DNA of 64,000 nucleotides from Terribacillus aidingensis (GCF_900215625.1 NZ_OBEK01000002.1:186001-250000), one strand, 5' to 3'. Shown: positions 18,647 through 30,224, counted from the first letter of the stretch. The notes: a model not told the origin generated them from the letters alone. Translations and numbers: made by a program.

Positions 18647-21600
18647 ATGAGTCTTACCAGCAATCAGAAAATGGACATGCTGCTAGATCAAATCCAGCTT
18701 GATGAAGAAACCATCACTGCTCATTTTAAAGAAAGTCAGCTGGAAAAATTGGAAGTTGATCCAAAGTCGAAAACCTGGCATTTTCATTTTCAGCTGGCCA
18801 ATCTGCTGCCACCAACTATATATAAAATTTTCACAACAAAATTGACAGACGCATTCGCGCACATTGCTGCGGTGAATTGGTCGATTAAATGTGCCTCTAA
18901 TACGCTGGAGTCGGCCCATATTGCTGACTACTGGCAGGATTTTGTACTTACTTATCCGCAAATGTCACCAGCTTATAAGGATTTAGTCCAAACACAAGCG
19001 CCTGTAGTTAACGGTAATAAGATTATGTTAACCGCGAGAAATCAAGCGGAAGCAAGTGCACTGAAAAAACGGCTTGAACCTGCATTTCAAACATACTGCC
19101 AGCGAATTGGCGCCAGTGTGTATATGCTGACCGTCACTGTACAAGAGCAAAACATGGAAGAAATAACGAAATTCCGAGAACAAAAAGCTCTGGAAGATAG
19201 CTTGCTTGTACAAAAGGCAATCAAAGATCAAGAAGAACGTGCGAAGAAACAAGACGATGTTCCGCAAGGCCCAGTAATGATTGGATATGCGATAAATGAT
19301 GAAATAACATCGATGCGTGATATACAAGATGAAGAACGGCGTATGGCTGTACAAGGCTATGTATTTGATGTAGACATTCGCGAATTGCGTTCCGGGCGGC
19401 ACTTACTTATCGCCAAAGTGACAGATTACACGGATAGCTTCCAGATCAAAATGTTCTCTAAAGGCAATAATGAGGATGCAGATCGATTCAAACAGCTCAA
19501 AAAAGGCATGTGGATTAAAGCACGGGGAAGTATTCAAACAGACACTTTCACCAATGAATTGACAATGATGGCGAATGATATCAATGAAGTCACTGTCCGT
19601 TTGCGTGAAGACAAAGCGGCAGCAGGCGAGAAGCGAGTAGAACTTCATACGCACACATTGATGAGTCAAATGGATGCTGTTACTTCAGCTAGCAGACTAA
19701 TTGAGACAGCAGCCAGATTTGGTCATGATAGTGTTGCCATCACCGATCATGCTGTTGTACAGAGTTATCCCGAAGCGTATGCTGCTGGTAAAAAGAATAA
19801 TATTAAAGTGATTTATGGCATGGAGGCCAATCTTGTTGATGACGGTGTTCCAATTGCGTATAACACGAAAGATATTAATCTGGAACAAGCAACTTATATC
19901 GTATTTGACGTAGAGACAACGGGTTTGTCTGCTTCCTATGACAAAATTATTGAATTAGCTGGCGTGAAATTCCGTGATGGAGAAATCGTAGATAGATTCG
20001 AGCGGTTTGCGAATCCGCATCAAAAATTAAGCCAGACAATTATTGATCTGACAGGTATAACAGACGATATGCTTGTGGATGCACCCGAGATCGATGAAGT
20101 TTTACAAGACTTTCATGCTTGGATGGGTGACGACATATTAGTTGCCCACAATGCCAGCTTCGATATGGGGTTCTTAAATCAAGGATTTAAGCGCATCGGT
20201 CTGCCGAAAGCAGAAAATGGTGTCATTGATACGCTCGAATTAGCTCGATTTTTATTCCCGCAGCTGAAAAATCACAGATTGAATACATTATGTAAGTTCT
20301 TGGATATTGAACTGACACAGCATCACCGTGCGATTTATGATACAGAAGCGACTGGGTATTTGCTGTGGCGTTTGCTGAAGGAAGCGTTCAAACAAGAGAT
20401 TATGAACCACAATCAGCTGAACGATTATATGGGCCAAGGAAATGCATATCAGCGTTCCCGTCCCTACCATTGCACCATCTATGTGCAAAATGAAGTTGGC
20501 TTGAAAAACATGTACAAACTTGTGAGCATGTCGCACGTCGATTATTTCTATCGTGTGCCGCGTATTCCGCGCTCTAAGCTGGTACAGCATCGAGAAGGCT
20601 TAATCATTAGTTCAGGCTGTGATAAAGGTGAAGTGTTTGAAGCAATGATGCAGAAGTCAAAGGAAGAAGCAGCAGAAGCAGCAGCTTTCTATGACGTAAT
20701 TGAGATTCAGCCGCCATCCAATTATTATCATTTAATTGAGAAGGAGCTAGTGCAGAACGAAGCACATCTTTACGATATCATGCGCAACATTGTCGAATTG
20801 GGCGATGACTTAGACAAGCCAGTAATTGCAACTGGAAATGTGCATTATATAGAAGAACACGAAAAACAGTACCGAAATATTTTAATTAAGTCTCAAAATG
20901 GTAACCCGCTCAGCAGGCAAACTTTACCGGATGTTCATTTCCGCACTACACCAGAAATGCTGGAAAGCTTTCATTTCCTTCCATCCGAAAAAGCAAAAGA
21001 AATCGTTGTAACGAACACACAGAAAGTTTCTGCAATGATGGAAGATGTGAAGCCGGTAAAAGAAGATCTGTATACGCCGAATATCGACGGTGCAGAAGAA
21101 GAAATGCGCCAGATGAGTTATGACCGCGCGAAAAGTATCTATGGAGATACACTTCCGGATATCGTTGAAAAACGTATTGAGAAGGAATTGAAAAGTATTA
21201 TTGGTCATGGTTTTGCCGTTATCTATCTTATTTCACATAAGCTCGTGAAAAAATCACTTGAAGATGGCTATCTTGTCGGCTCACGTGGTTCTGTCGGATC
21301 ATCTTTGGTTGCAACGCTTACCGATATTACCGAAGTTAACCCGCTGCCGCCGCATTATGTGTGCCCAAGCTGCAAGTTTAACGAGTTCTTTGATGATGGA
21401 TCTGTAGCCAGCGGCTATGATTTGCCTGAAAAAGCTTGTCCTTCCTGCGGGGAAGCACTCAATCGAGATGGCCAGGATATACCGTTTGAAACCTTCCTTG
21501 GATTTAAAGGAGATAAGGTTCCCGATATTGACTTGAACTTCTCAGGTACGTATCAGCCGCAAGCACATAACTATACGAAAGTATTATTCGGTGAGGACAA

Positions 21601-22942
21601 GGTGTATCGTGCAGGAACAATTGGTACGGTAGCTGAAAAGACGGCTTATGGTTATGTAAAGGGCTATGCGAGTGATAATCAGCTGCATATCCGAAATGCA
21701 GAAGTCGATCGCCTTGTACAAGGCTGTACCGGTGTTAAAAGGACGTCAGGTCAGCATCCTGGGGGTATAATTGTTGTACCTGATGACCAAGATATATATG
21801 ATTTCACACCGATTCAGTACCCGGCGGATGATCGGAACTCGGAATGGCGGACGACACACTTCGACTTCCACTCCATTCATGATAATCTGCTGAAGCTGGA
21901 TATACTCGGACACGATGATCCGACCGTGATTCGTATGCTGCAGGATTTATCCGGTATTGACCCGAAAACAATACCGACAAATGATCCGGATGTAATGAAA
22001 ATCTTTTCCGGCCCAGAGGCTTTAGGTGTAACGGCAGAACAAATAATGTGTAAGACAGGAACGCTTGGCGTGCCGGAATTTGGTACCCGTTTTGTGCGGC
22101 AGATGCTGGAAGATACGAATCCTTCCACATTTGCAGAACTTGTTCAGATTTCTGGCTTGTCACATGGTACCGATGTATGGCTGGGCAACGCACAGGAACT
22201 AATTAATAAAGGTATTTGTACGCTGCCCGAAGTAATCGGCTGTCGTGATGACATCATGGTATATCTGATGCACAAAGGGCTGGATTCCTCGCTTGCATTT
22301 AAGATCATGGAATTTGTTCGTAAAGGAAAAGGACTGCAAGATGAATGGATTGAGGAAATGAAAAAGAATAATGTACCGGATTGGTACATTAATTCCTGTT
22401 TAAAGATCAAGTACATGTTCCCGAAAGCACACGCCGCGGCGTACGTGCTTATGGCAGTACGGATTGCCTATTTTAAAGTCCATCATCCGATACTTTTCTA
22501 TGCAGCATACTTTAGTGTACGTGCCAGCGATTTCGAATTAGATACAATGGTCAAAGGTTCGGATGCCATTCGTCAGCGTATCAACGAAATCAATCAAAAA
22601 GGCAATGATGCTTCTCCAAAAGAGAAGAGTCTTGTTACTGTATTGGAATTGTCACTTGAAATGTGCGAACGCGGCTTCCATTTCCAAAAGGTAGACTTGT
22701 ACAAATCCAGTGCCACTGACTTCCTTGTTGATGGAAACAGCCTTATCCCTCCATTCAATGCGATTGATGGGCTGGGCACTAACGCCGCCCTTAATATTGT
22801 AAAAGTGCGGGAAGATGGTGAGTTCCTGTCGAAGGAAGACTTGCGTGAACGCAGCAGAATCAGTAAAACCGTACTGGAGTATATGGATCAGCATGGCTGT
22901 TTGGAAGGTATGGCAGATCAGAACCAGCTTTCGCTATTCTAA
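18647..22942 (+). CDS. polC: DNA polymerase III alpha subunit, PolC type
   Basis: This is the 1431-residue replicative polymerase typical of low-GC Gram-positives. N-terminal domain and OB fold are followed by a PHP domain ([20 protein letters not shown]) interrupted by the 3'-5' exonuclease ([20 protein letters not shown], then [12 protein letters not shown] and [10 protein letters not shown]). The zinc-binding pair CPSCKFNEF and CPSCGEAL lies around residues 905-940, and the polymerase site includes PDIDLNFSG. The start at 18647 follows GGGGGAGGAGAAGGTCAAT. It ends in a probable beta-clamp binding peptide, QLSLF. Length agrees with B. subtilis PolC. Confidence 0.98.
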   Translation: MSLTSNQKMDMLLDQIQLDEETITAHFKESQLEKLEVDPKSKTWHFHFQLANLLPPTIYKIFTTKLTDAFAHIAAVNWSIKCASNTLESAHIADYWQDFVLTYPQMSPAYKDLVQTQAPVVNGNKIMLTARNQAEASALKKRLEPAFQTYCQRIGASVYMLTVTVQEQNMEEITKFREQKALEDSLLVQKAIKDQEERAKKQDDVPQGPVMIGYAINDEITSMRDIQDEERRMAVQGYVFDVDIRELRSGRHLLIAKVTDYTDSFQIKMFSKGNNEDADRFKQLKKGMWIKARGSIQTDTFTNELTMMANDINEVTVRLREDKAAAGEKRVELHTHTLMSQMDAVTSASRLIETAARFGHDSVAITDHAVVQSYPEAYAAGKKNNIKVIYGMEANLVDDGVPIAYNTKDINLEQATYIVFDVETTGLSASYDKIIELAGVKFRDGEIVDRFERFANPHQKLSQTIIDLTGITDDMLVDAPEIDEVLQDFHAWMGDDILVAHNASFDMGFLNQGFKRIGLPKAENGVIDTLELARFLFPQLKNHRLNTLCKFLDIELTQHHRAIYDTEATGYLLWRLLKEAFKQEIMNHNQLNDYMGQGNAYQRSRPYHCTIYVQNEVGLKNMYKLVSMSHVDYFYRVPRIPRSKLVQHREGLIISSGCDKGEVFEAMMQKSKEEAAEAAAFYDVIEIQPPSNYYHLIEKELVQNEAHLYDIMRNIVELGDDLDKPVIATGNVHYIEEHEKQYRNILIKSQNGNPLSRQTLPDVHFRTTPEMLESFHFLPSEKAKEIVVTNTQKVSAMMEDVKPVKEDLYTPNIDGAEEEMRQMSYDRAKSIYGDTLPDIVEKRIEKELKSIIGHGFAVIYLISHKLVKKSLEDGYLVGSRGSVGSSLVATLTDITEVNPLPPHYVCPSCKFNEFFDDGSVASGYDLPEKACPSCGEALNRDGQDIPFETFLGFKGDKVPDIDLNFSGTYQPQAHNYTKVLFGEDKVYRAGTIGTVAEKTAYGYVKGYASDNQLHIRNAEVDRLVQGCTGVKRTSGQHPGGIIVVPDDQDIYDFTPIQYPADDRNSEWRTTHFDFHSIHDNLLKLDILGHDDPTVIRMLQDLSGIDPKTIPTNDPDVMKIFSGPEALGVTAEQIMCKTGTLGVPEFGTRFVRQMLEDTNPSTFAELVQISGLSHGTDVWLGNAQELINKGICTLPEVIGCRDDIMVYLMHKGLDSSLAFKIMEFVRKGKGLQDEWIEEMKKNNVPDWYINSCLKIKYMFPKAHAAAYVLMAVRIAYFKVHHPILFYAAYFSVRASDFELDTMVKGSDAIRQRINEINQKGNDASPKEKSLVTVLELSLEMCERGFHFQKVDLYKSSATDFLVDGNSLIPPFNAIDGLGTNAALNIVKVREDGEFLSKEDLRERSRISKTVLEYMDQHGCLEGMADQNQLSLF

Positions 22943-23010
22943 TAGGATTCTTGCCTAAACAAGAAACTTGTGGTATATTATCCAATAGCGGTATTGATAC
23001 GAACCAGATC

Positions 23011-23035
23011 AAGAGTGGGATTACCCACTCTTTTT
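23011..23035 (+). terminator. Terminator after polC
   Basis: AAGAGTGGG (23011-23019) pairs perfectly with CCCACTCTT (23024-23032) around an ATTA loop, with a T-run from 23029 to 23035. Confidence 0.85.
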
Positions 23036-23116
23036 CATACCCATGGTTTCGGCATCATTTGTACGGGGAGCGCCTCTTCGTTGTTTTGTAGCAAAATGCA
23101 CATGATAAACATTGTT

Positions 23117-23145
23117 CCCTTGCTTCCTTTTCGGGCAAGGGTTTT
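23117..23145 (+). terminator. Second hairpin with T-run before rimP
   Basis: CCCTTGC (23117-23123) pairs with GCAAGGG (23135-23141) and is followed by TTTT. It lies 85 bases beyond the polC terminator and 74 before the rimP start, so it is a back-up terminator or a leader attenuator for the rimP-nusA-infB operon. The rest of the 276-base gap shows no gene. Confidence 0.55.
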
Positions 23146-23218
23146 CTATTGATGAGAGGCACACCCACCCATTCGAAGTAATAAATGTCTGAAAGCGTGC
23201 AGTAAAGGAGGAAGCATT

Positions 23219-23692
23219 TTGGCAGCCAATATAACGGAAGTTACGGAAAATTATCTACAACCGATCGTGGAAGAGCTGCAGCTTGAGTTAGTCGATGTGG
23301 AATTCGTGAAAGAAGGAAAGAACTGGTTTTTGCGAGTTTATGTCGATAAAACAGAAGGCATCGATATCGAGGAATGCGCAGTAGTCTCAGAAAAATTAAG
23401 CGCCATTCTAGATGAAAATGATCCGGTTGATTTCCCATACTTTTTGGAGGTTTCTTCTCCAGGAGCGGAAAGACCGCTTAAAACGAAACAAGCAATTACA
23501 AAAAACATCGGCAAAAATGTATACGTAAAGCTATATGAGCCGATTGATAGCGAGAAAGAGTACGAAGGTACATTGAAAGCGTTCGAAGACGACGTTCTGA
23601 CTTTAGAAGTCATGGTCAAAGCGAGAAAGAAGGAAGTGGCACTTCCTTACGAAAAAATCGCCAAGGCACGTCTGGCTGTAACGTTTAACTAA
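23219..23692 (+). CDS. rimP: RimP, 30S ribosome maturation factor
   Basis: This is a 157-residue RimP (YlxS) family protein that helps assemble the 30S subunit. The N-terminal alpha/beta domain includes YVDKTEGIDIEECAVVSEKL and FLEVSSPGAERPLKTK, and the C-terminal SH3-like barrel starts about residue 90. It uses a TTG start directly after AAAGGAGGAAGCATT. It heads the rimP-nusA-rnpM-rplGA-infB-ylxP-rbfA operon, as in B. subtilis. Confidence 0.95.
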   Translation: MAANITEVTENYLQPIVEELQLELVDVEFVKEGKNWFLRVYVDKTEGIDIEECAVVSEKLSAILDENDPVDFPYFLEVSSPGAERPLKTKQAITKNIGKNVYVKLYEPIDSEKEYEGTLKAFEDDVLTLEVMVKARKKEVALPYEKIAKARLAVTFN

Positions 23693-23706
23693 AGGGGGAT
23701 ATACGA

Positions 23707-24810
23707 GTGAGCAGCGAGCTTTTTGATGCCATTAATTATTTGGAGAAAGAGAAGGGGATTAATAAAGACGTCCTGATTGAAGCGCTGGAAGCAGCCTTGA
23801 TCTCCGCTTATAAAAAGAATTTCAAATCTGCTACAAATGTACGTGTTGATTTGAATGAAATCACTGGTTCTATGAAAGTCTTTGCACGCAAGGATGTTGT
23901 CGAAGAAGTCGAGGACAGCCAGCTGCAGATGACTTTAGATGAAGCTCGTGCAGTTTCCGGTACATATGATATCGGTGACGTTGTTGAAATCGAAGTAACA
24001 CCAAAAGACTTCGGGCGAATTGCAGCACAAGCAGCTAAACAAGTGGTAACACAGCGTGTGCGTGAAGCAGAACGCGGCGTCATTTTCAGTGAATATGCAG
24101 ATCGTGAAGAAGATGTTATGACGGGAATTGTTTCCCGCAATGATCCGCGATTCATTTATGTGGATCTAGGCAAGATTGAAGCAAAATTGCCTGAGAGCGA
24201 ACAGATGACGACGGAAAAATACGATATTCATGACCGCTTAAAGGTATTTGTAACAAAAGTGGAGAACACGAACAAGGGACCAAGCATCTTTGTGTCACGG
24301 ACACACCCAGGTCTTTTGAAGCGATTGTTTGAAATGGAAGTGCCGGAGATTTATGATGGTACTGTGGAGATTCGCTCCGTAGCGCGAGAAGCTGGTGACC
24401 GTTCCAAGATTTCTGTCTATGCAGCTCAGCCGGAAGTCGATCCAGTCGGTTCTTGCGTGGGCCAGCGAGGTCAGCGTGTACAAGCAATTGTAAATGAACT
24501 TAAAGGCGAAAAAATTGATATTGTCGAGTGGTCTGAAGATCCAGTCGAGTATGTATCAAATGCATTAAGCCCTTCTAAGGTTATCCAAGTATTAGTGGAT
24601 GAAGAAGAAAAAGCGACGACGGTCATCGTACCAGATTATCAGCTTAGCTTGGCAATCGGGAAACGCGGTCAGAACGCCCGCCTGGCAGCAAAGCTGACTG
24701 GTTGGAAAATCGATATTAAATCCGAGACAGAAGCACGGGACCTCGGAATTTTGACAGTACAAGATACCGAAGCAGACGACTTCGATGACTTTGACGAAGA
24801 CACATATTGA
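23707..24810 (+). CDS. nusA: Transcription factor NusA
   Basis: This is a 367-residue NusA of the short Gram-positive form, without the C-terminal acidic repeats of proteobacteria. The N-terminal RNA-polymerase-binding domain is followed by an S1 domain (VMTGIVSRNDPRFIYVDLGK) and two KH domains (VDPVGSCVGQRGQRVQAIVN and LAIGKRGQNARLAAKLTGW). It modulates pausing and termination, including at intrinsic terminators such as those in this window. GTG start; the tail is short and acidic (DDFDDFDEDTY). Confidence 0.97.
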   Translation: MSSELFDAINYLEKEKGINKDVLIEALEAALISAYKKNFKSATNVRVDLNEITGSMKVFARKDVVEEVEDSQLQMTLDEARAVSGTYDIGDVVEIEVTPKDFGRIAAQAAKQVVTQRVREAERGVIFSEYADREEDVMTGIVSRNDPRFIYVDLGKIEAKLPESEQMTTEKYDIHDRLKVFVTKVENTNKGPSIFVSRTHPGLLKRLFEMEVPEIYDGTVEIRSVAREAGDRSKISVYAAQPEVDPVGSCVGQRGQRVQAIVNELKGEKIDIVEWSEDPVEYVSNALSPSKVIQVLVDEEEKATTVIVPDYQLSLAIGKRGQNARLAAKLTGWKIDIKSETEARDLGILTVQDTEADDFDDFDEDTY

Positions 24811-24825
24811 TAAGGGGCGCTGTAT

Positions 24826-25098
24826 ATGAAACAAAAGAAGGTTCCGCTTCGAAAATGTGTGGTTTCTAATGAAATGAAGCCGAAACAGGAATTGATCCGC
24901 ATTGTCCGCAACAAAGAAGGCGAAGTGTTCGTGGATGATACAGGCAAGAAGAACGGTCGCGGTGCGTATGTTTCAAAGGATGCACTGATCATCGAAAAAG
25001 CGAAGAAACAAGACACGCTGGCGCGCCATCTTAATACACAGATCGATGATTCTATTTATGAAGAGCTTGAGCGAATCGCGAAAGGTCAGCAATCATGA
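24826..25098 (+). CDS. rnpM: RnpM (YlxR), RNase P modulator family
   Basis: This is a 90-residue YlxR-family protein with the conserved KVPLRKCVVSNEMKPKQELI start and DDTGKKNGRGAYVSKD later. The B. subtilis homologue was reported to bind the RNA of RNase P and modulate its activity; it was previously an unassigned nucleic-acid-binding protein. It lies between nusA and the L7Ae-family gene and overlaps the latter by four bases (ATGA). Confidence 0.9.
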   Translation: MKQKKVPLRKCVVSNEMKPKQELIRIVRNKEGEVFVDDTGKKNGRGAYVSKDALIIEKAKKQDTLARHLNTQIDDSIYEELERIAKGQQS

Positions 25099-25412
25099 GT
25101 AAAAATTATTTGAATTTGTTAGGGCTGGCTGTGCGTGCCGGACAGTGCACATTTGGAGAAGAAGCCATTGTCCGTGATGTACAGCGACAGAATGCAAAGC
25201 TGGTAATAGCCGCCAGTGATATCGGTCCCCAAACCTTAAAGAAACTTCGCAACAAGACCGATTTTTACAACATCGCCTTTCTGCAGGTAGAGGAGGACCG
25301 GGAGCAATTATCACAAGCGGTTGGTAAATCCGGCAGAGTCGCAATTGCCGTCTTAGACAAAGGCTTTGCAGACAAATTGAAATCTTTGCTCACTGAATCC
25401 ACTCGGAGGTGA
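25095..25412 (+). CDS. rplGA: YlxQ, L7Ae-family K-turn RNA-binding protein
   Basis: This is a 105-residue L7Ae/L30e/S12e/Gadd45-fold protein. The pattern [37 protein letters not shown] and [12 protein letters not shown] is typical of YlxQ, which binds kink-turn RNA. No essential role is known. It sits between rnpM and infB and its start overlaps the rnpM stop, so it is co-translated with RNA-related partners. Confidence 0.9.
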   Translation: MSKNYLNLLGLAVRAGQCTFGEEAIVRDVQRQNAKLVIAASDIGPQTLKKLRNKTDFYNIAFLQVEEDREQLSQAVGKSGRVAIAVLDKGFADKLKSLLTESTRR

Positions 25413-25416
25413 ACGT

Positions 25417-27558
25417 ATGTCAAAGATTCGTGTTTATGAATACGCAAAAGAAAAGAACGTTTCAAGTAAAGAAATTATCAATAAGTTAAAAGATATGAAT
25501 GTTGAAGTGTCCAATCATATGTCGATGATTAACGATACAGCAAAAGATAAATTGGACAAAAGCTTCACAGCAAAAAGCGCGGGTAGCGAGAAAGTAGCGA
25601 TTAAAACGGGGAACTCAGCAAACACATCCAACTCAGCAAATAATGGTCAAAACAATAAGCCAAAAGGCAAAAGCGGCGGCGGACAAAACCGCAGCCAACA
25701 GCGAGGCGGCAACAACCGACCTGGCAAAGGCGGACAAAATCGACGCGGCGGCCGCAACAACAACCGCAGCCAGAAACCGCAGCAGAAACGTCCAGCAATG
25801 CCGACTCCAGACAAAATCACCTTCAAAGGGTCCTTGGCTGTCAGCGAATTGGCAGCGAAGCTTCATCGGGAGTCCGCTGAGATTATCAAGAAACTCTTCT
25901 TGCAAGGTGTTATGGCCACGAAAAATCAAGAGCTTGATAAAGATGCAATTGAATTAATTTGTGCGGAGTATGACGTAGAAGTAGAAGAAGAAGTAGATGT
26001 CGATGTTACAGATCTTGACAACTACAAAATTGAAGACAAAGAAGATGATCTTCAAGAGCGTCCTGCAGTTGTTACAATTATGGGGCACGTTGACCATGGT
26101 AAAACAACACTGCTTGATTCCATTAGAGATACAAAAGTTACAGAAGGCGAAGCAGGCGGTATCACCCAGCATATTGGTGCTTATCAGATTGAAGAAAACG
26201 GCAAGAAGATTACGTTCCTTGATACACCAGGTCACGCAGCATTCACCAGCATGCGTTCCCGCGGTGCACAGGTAACGGATATTGCTATTCTTGTTGTTGC
26301 TGCTGATGATGGGGTTATGCCGCAGACAGTAGAAGCAATCAACCATGCCAAAGCTGCAGAAGTACCAATCATCATCGCTGTAAATAAAATCGACTTAGAA
26401 GGCGCCAATCCGGACCGCGTTATGCAAGAATTGACTGAGCATGGCTTAATTCCGGAAGATTGGGGCGGCGATACAATCTTCGTTCAGCTTTCCGCGAAGA
26501 AGCGCGAAGGTATTGACGATCTTCTTGAGATGATTTTGCTTGTTACGGAAGTAGAAGAATTGAAAGCTAATCCAAATCGTCCTGCTGAAGGTACCGTTAT
26601 TGAAGCGCAGCTTGATAAAGGCCGCGGACCTGTAGCAACATTGCTTGTACAAAACGGTACAATGCATGTAGGGGACAGCATTGTAGTTGGTCACTCTTAC
26701 GGTCGTGTCCGTGCTATGGTGAACGATTTAGGACGCCGTGTGAAGACTGCTGCTCCTTCTACACCTGTTGAGATTACAGGCTTGAACTCTGTGCCGAACG
26801 CCGGCGACCAGTTTATGGTCTTCAAAGATGAGAAACAAGCTCGTCAAGTTGGGGAAGCAAAACAGCAAAGACAAGTAGAAGAGAACCGTTCTTCTGGTGC
26901 TCGTGTAAGTCTTGATGACCTGTTTAACCAGATTAAACAAGGTGAAGTGAAGGATATCAACCTAATCGTGAAAGCAGACGTACATGGTTCTGTAGAAGCA
27001 ATGGCTGCATCCCTAGAGAAAATCGAAGTGGAAGGCGTTAAAGTACGTATCATCCACACTGGTGTAGGTGCAATCACTGAATCCGATGTAATTCTTGCAT
27101 CTGCTTCTAATGCTATCATCATCGGTTTCAACGTTCGTCCGGATACAAATGCGAAGAAAGCAGCTGAATCGGAAAATGTTGATATTAGACAGCATCGTAT
27201 CATCTACAAAGTAATCGAAGAGATTGAGTCTGCTATGAAAGGCATGCTGGATCCGGAATTTGAAGAAAAAGTCATTGGACAGGCAGAAGTACGTGAAATC
27301 TTTAAGGTTTCTCGTATCGGTACCATTGCAGGTTCTTATGTAACGGAAGGTAAGATAACACGTGATGCTTCTATCCGCGTGATTCGTGACAGTGTCGTAA
27401 TCGTCGAAGACGAAATCGATTCATTGAAACGTTTCAAGGATGATGTCCGTGAAGTTGCTACAAACTATGAGTGTGGTATTACGCTGAAGAGCTTCCACGA
27501 CCTTAAAGAAGGCGACACCTTTGAAGCATATGTGATGGAAGAAATCGAAAGAAAATGA
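25417..27558 (+). CDS. infB: Translation initiation factor IF-2
   Basis: This is a 713-residue GTPase that brings initiator tRNA to the 30S subunit. After an N-terminal IF2N domain ([20 protein letters not shown]) comes a ~60-residue low-complexity linker rich in N/G/Q/R/K (about residues 65-125), then a second IF2N domain and the G domain. [31 protein letters not shown] and NKIDLEG are G1, G3 and G4. Domains II-IV follow. The linker is strongly basic and uneven in composition but is normal for the family. Overlaps ylxP by four bases. Confidence 0.98.
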   Translation: MSKIRVYEYAKEKNVSSKEIINKLKDMNVEVSNHMSMINDTAKDKLDKSFTAKSAGSEKVAIKTGNSANTSNSANNGQNNKPKGKSGGGQNRSQQRGGNNRPGKGGQNRRGGRNNNRSQKPQQKRPAMPTPDKITFKGSLAVSELAAKLHRESAEIIKKLFLQGVMATKNQELDKDAIELICAEYDVEVEEEVDVDVTDLDNYKIEDKEDDLQERPAVVTIMGHVDHGKTTLLDSIRDTKVTEGEAGGITQHIGAYQIEENGKKITFLDTPGHAAFTSMRSRGAQVTDIAILVVAADDGVMPQTVEAINHAKAAEVPIIIAVNKIDLEGANPDRVMQELTEHGLIPEDWGGDTIFVQLSAKKREGIDDLLEMILLVTEVEELKANPNRPAEGTVIEAQLDKGRGPVATLLVQNGTMHVGDSIVVGHSYGRVRAMVNDLGRRVKTAAPSTPVEITGLNSVPNAGDQFMVFKDEKQARQVGEAKQQRQVEENRSSGARVSLDDLFNQIKQGEVKDINLIVKADVHGSVEAMAASLEKIEVEGVKVRIIHTGVGAITESDVILASASNAIIIGFNVRPDTNAKKAAESENVDIRQHRIIYKVIEEIESAMKGMLDPEFEEKVIGQAEVREIFKVSRIGTIAGSYVTEGKITRDASIRVIRDSVVIVEDEIDSLKRFKDDVREVATNYECGITLKSFHDLKEGDTFEAYVMEEIERK

Positions 27559-27833
27559 TTCTGGCTGCGGTTGTAGAATGTATAATCTATGACGCGCATT
27601 CCCTCAAGGATAAGCGTTCGGTCGTTAAACGGATCACAACACGGATTGGCGGTTCCTTTAATATCGCTATCAGTGAAGTGGATTACCATGATTTATGGCA
27701 GCGTACTTGCTTTGAATTGGTAACCACTTCTCCAGACCGTGTCCGTGCCGAGCAAGTAATGGACCAGGCACTTGCCTTGATTGATTCTTTTCCGGAGATC
27801 GAGAGAACAGCTGCTGATAAACAGTGGCTTTAG
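27555..27833 (+). CDS. ylxP: YlxP, DUF503 family protein
   Basis: This is a 92-residue DUF503 protein, recognised by [40 protein letters not shown] and its fixed place between infB and rbfA. Its function is not established; the position suggests a link to ribosome assembly. The start ATG overlaps the infB stop. Confidence 0.88.
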   Translation: MILAAVVECIIYDAHSLKDKRSVVKRITTRIGGSFNIAISEVDYHDLWQRTCFELVTTSPDRVRAEQVMDQALALIDSFPEIERTAADKQWL

Positions 27834-27863
27834 CATCCCTCCAAATGACGATGAGGTGAATAT

Positions 27864-28214
27864 ATGAGTGAATTACGTGCAAATCGTGTAGCAGAGCAAA
27901 TGAAAAAAGAGCTCGGCGACATTATTTCGAGAAAGATTAAAGATCCGCGGATCGGTTTTGTAACAGTCACCGATGTAGAAGTTACGGGTGACTTGCAGCA
28001 AGCGAAAGTTTACATTTCCGTCCTCGGTGAAGAAAAACAGAAAAACAATACGCTTCTCGGGTTAGCAAAAGCAAAAGGGTTTATCCGCTCTGAGATTGGC
28101 AAGCGAATTCGTTTGCGCAAAACACCGGAGCTAGCCTTCGAATTCGACGAAGCAGTAGAACAAGGAAATCGTATTGAGCATTTGCTAAAAGAGCTTGACG
28201 ATTCCGAGAGATAA
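27864..28214 (+). CDS. rbfA: Ribosome-binding factor A
   Basis: This is a 116-residue KH-fold 30S assembly factor needed for 16S rRNA 5' end maturation and growth in the cold. Family signatures are [20 protein letters not shown] and [18 protein letters not shown], with AKVYISVLG after it. The ribosome binding site is GAGGTGA. A very strong terminator follows, closing the nusA operon before truB. Confidence 0.96.
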   Translation: MSELRANRVAEQMKKELGDIISRKIKDPRIGFVTVTDVEVTGDLQQAKVYISVLGEEKQKNNTLLGLAKAKGFIRSEIGKRIRLRKTPELAFEFDEAVEQGNRIEHLLKELDDSER

Positions 28215-28222
28215 GAACACGA

Positions 28223-28262
28223 AAAGAATCCCTTCGCCCTTATGGGAGAAGGGATTCTTTTT
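28223..28262 (+). terminator. Strong intrinsic terminator after rbfA
   Basis: AAAGAATCCCTTC (28223-28235) is exactly complementary to GAAGGGATTCTTT (28248-28260). The loop carries an additional CCC/GGG pairing, and the stem ends in a T-run. Confidence 0.9.
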
Positions 28263-28286
28263 ACATATAGTAAAGGGGTGCTGGCA

Positions 28287-29207
28287 TTGGATGGAATCCT
28301 GCCGTTATGGAAACCGAAAGGGATGACCTCCCATGACTGTGTGTTCAAAGCACGCAAGCTATTACAAACGAAGAAAATTGGGCATACAGGCACACTTGAT
28401 CCGGATGTAGAAGGTGTCTTGCCGCTCTGTATCGGACAAGCAACGAAAGTTGTTCCGTATTTGACGGATACCTCCAAAACATATGTTGCAGAAGTAACGC
28501 TAGGTACCTCGACCGAAACGGAAGACAAAAGCGGAGAGGTAATCGAAGAAAAACAAATCACAGAGCCAATTCCCGTAGCCGTTATTGAAAAAGTACTCAA
28601 AAGCTTCCTTGGTGAAACGGAACAGATACCCCCTATGTATTCTGCTGTCAAAGTAGGAGGCCGCAAGCTGTATGAATACGCCAGACAAGGGCAAGTCGTG
28701 GAGCGTCCTGTTCGGCGGATTACAATTCACAGCATTGAATTGCACAAGGATTCCGTTCGCGCGGATGGCAGCGTGTTCGGGTTTACAGTAAGCTGCTCAA
28801 AAGGTACTTATATTCGTACGCTTTGTGTAGATATCGGTAAGGCTCTGGGATACCCGGCACATATGAGCAGTTTGGTGCGTACGCAAGCTGGAGCATTTTC
28901 TGCGCAAGATACGGTTACGTTTGCTAAAATAGAGGAAGCAATGGAAGCAGGGACGATAGAACAGCTGCTGCAGCCTGTCACGAAAGCAGTTGACTATCTG
29001 CCGCTCATCGAAGCAGATGCCGAAATCGAACAAAAGGTCCGATTCGGTCAGCGTCTTCCTCGGCCGGCAGAAGCGGATCTTTACCGTGTCCAAAGAGGAG
29101 AGAAACTGCTTGGCATTTATGAGACGCATCCTTCTTATTCACAGCTATTAAAGCCAAAACGAGTATTCGTATCAGGGAAAGCAGGTGGCACAGATGCAAA
29201 CGATTAA
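28287..29207 (+). CDS. truB: tRNA pseudouridine-55 synthase
   Basis: This is a 306-residue TruB that makes pseudouridine 55 in the T-loop of tRNAs. The catalytic Asp is in KKIGHTGTLDPDVEGVLPLC; IPPMYSAVKVGGRKLYEYAR and SCSKGTYIRTLCVDIG are further motifs. A PUA-like C-terminal domain follows. I choose the TTG at 28287 since AAAGGGG lies eight bases before it and MDGILPLWKPKG aligns with the family N terminus; the reading frame upstream runs into the rbfA terminator. Overlaps ribF by 14 bases. Confidence 0.95.
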   Translation: MDGILPLWKPKGMTSHDCVFKARKLLQTKKIGHTGTLDPDVEGVLPLCIGQATKVVPYLTDTSKTYVAEVTLGTSTETEDKSGEVIEEKQITEPIPVAVIEKVLKSFLGETEQIPPMYSAVKVGGRKLYEYARQGQVVERPVRRITIHSIELHKDSVRADGSVFGFTVSCSKGTYIRTLCVDIGKALGYPAHMSSLVRTQAGAFSAQDTVTFAKIEEAMEAGTIEQLLQPVTKAVDYLPLIEADAEIEQKVRFGQRLPRPAEADLYRVQRGEKLLGIYETHPSYSQLLKPKRVFVSGKAGGTDAND

Positions 29208-30132
29208 ATTGCAATATACAGAAACAATGGAACTAAGTGATATGCCTGCAGTCAGTGCAGCGATTGGTTTTTTCGATGGAATTCATCGCGGCCATCAGCA
29301 GGTTATTAAGCAAGCTATCGATTATGCGGAAGAAAAGCAGCTGAAAAGCGCAGTCATCACTTTTCATCCGCATCCATCGGTAATTCTCGGCAGAGCAGAG
29401 ACAAGAGAGGATTATCTGACACCACTTCGTGAAAAAGAAGCCATTTTAGAGAAGATGGGGATAGATTATCTATATTTAATTGAATTTACGAAAGAGCTTG
29501 CAAGCTTAAGTCCGGACAGCTTTATAGAACGGTTTATCAATGGTCTCTCGGTGCAGCATCTTGTATCTGGTTTCGATTTTACTTACGGACAAAAAGGAGC
29601 CGGAAATGCAGCATCTCTTCAAGAAGCAGCACAAAGCAATACCTTCAGCTATGAAGCGGTAGCTAAAGTAGAAGACGCCAATGAAAAAATAAGCTCTACA
29701 CATATCAGGGAGTTAGTGGCAGCCGGGGAAATTGAAAAAGCCGTTGAATTACTTGGCCATCCGCTCACATTGACTGGAGAAGTAATTACAGGTGATCAGC
29801 GCGGTCGTACAATCGGATATCCAACAGCGAATATTCGTATCGATCCAGCCTATTTCATGCCAAAAACAGGCGTTTATGCAGTAGAAGTACTGGTAAAAGG
29901 GCAAACCTATTATGGTATGGCTAATCTGGGATATAAACCGACTTTCCAGGAAAACGCCGTACTGCCCAATTTAGAAGTTCATATTCTTGACTTCGATGAA
30001 CAAATCTATGGGGAGCAACTGACTGTTTCTTGGAGATCTTTCATTCGTGAAGAAGTGAAATTTAACGGCATCGATGAGCTGGTCAGTCAATTGAACCGCG
30101 ATAAACAGCAAGTTAACGCATATTTTGCATAG
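29194..30132 (+). CDS. ribF: Bifunctional riboflavin kinase / FMN adenylyltransferase
   Basis: This is a 312-residue enzyme making FMN and then FAD from riboflavin. The N-terminal adenylyltransferase has [15 protein letters not shown] and [11 protein letters not shown], then ISSTHIREL. The C-terminal kinase has [15 protein letters not shown] and [11 protein letters not shown] start at the ATG at 29194 after GCAGGTGG; a GTG at 29185 would add three residues. The gene is known as ribC in B. subtilis, between truB and rpsO, the same context as here. Confidence 0.96.
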   Translation: MQTIKLQYTETMELSDMPAVSAAIGFFDGIHRGHQQVIKQAIDYAEEKQLKSAVITFHPHPSVILGRAETREDYLTPLREKEAILEKMGIDYLYLIEFTKELASLSPDSFIERFINGLSVQHLVSGFDFTYGQKGAGNAASLQEAAQSNTFSYEAVAKVEDANEKISSTHIRELVAAGEIEKAVELLGHPLTLTGEVITGDQRGRTIGYPTANIRIDPAYFMPKTGVYAVEVLVKGQTYYGMANLGYKPTFQENAVLPNLEVHILDFDEQIYGEQLTVSWRSFIREEVKFNGIDELVSQLNRDKQQVNAYFA

Positions 30133-30200
30133 AAATGGACTGCAGGACTTGCAATCTGAAGCAAAAAGGTGTAATCTGGACTATGGAAAACCTTCGCTTG

Positions 30201-30224
30201 GCAATTCGCTACTCCGGCGATTGC
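30201..30224 (+). promoter_or_regulatory. Leader hairpin upstream of rpsO
   Basis: GCAATTCGC (30201-30209) pairs with GCGATTGC (30217-30224), eight pairs with one bulged T and a seven-base loop, 46 bases before the rpsO start. S15 is known to repress its own mRNA through leader structures in several bacteria, so this is a candidate S15 target. Its match to a known S15 leader class was not tested. Confidence 0.5.

Noticed and set aside
22970-23152. A 60-codon reading frame in the polC-rimP gap
   Set aside because: It runs through the polC terminator and the second hairpin, lacks a ribosome binding site and has no recognisable protein pattern.
25600-25800. Low-complexity repeats in infB as a mobile or repeat element
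   Set aside because: The N/G/R/K-rich linker is a normal feature of IF-2 between its N-terminal domains.
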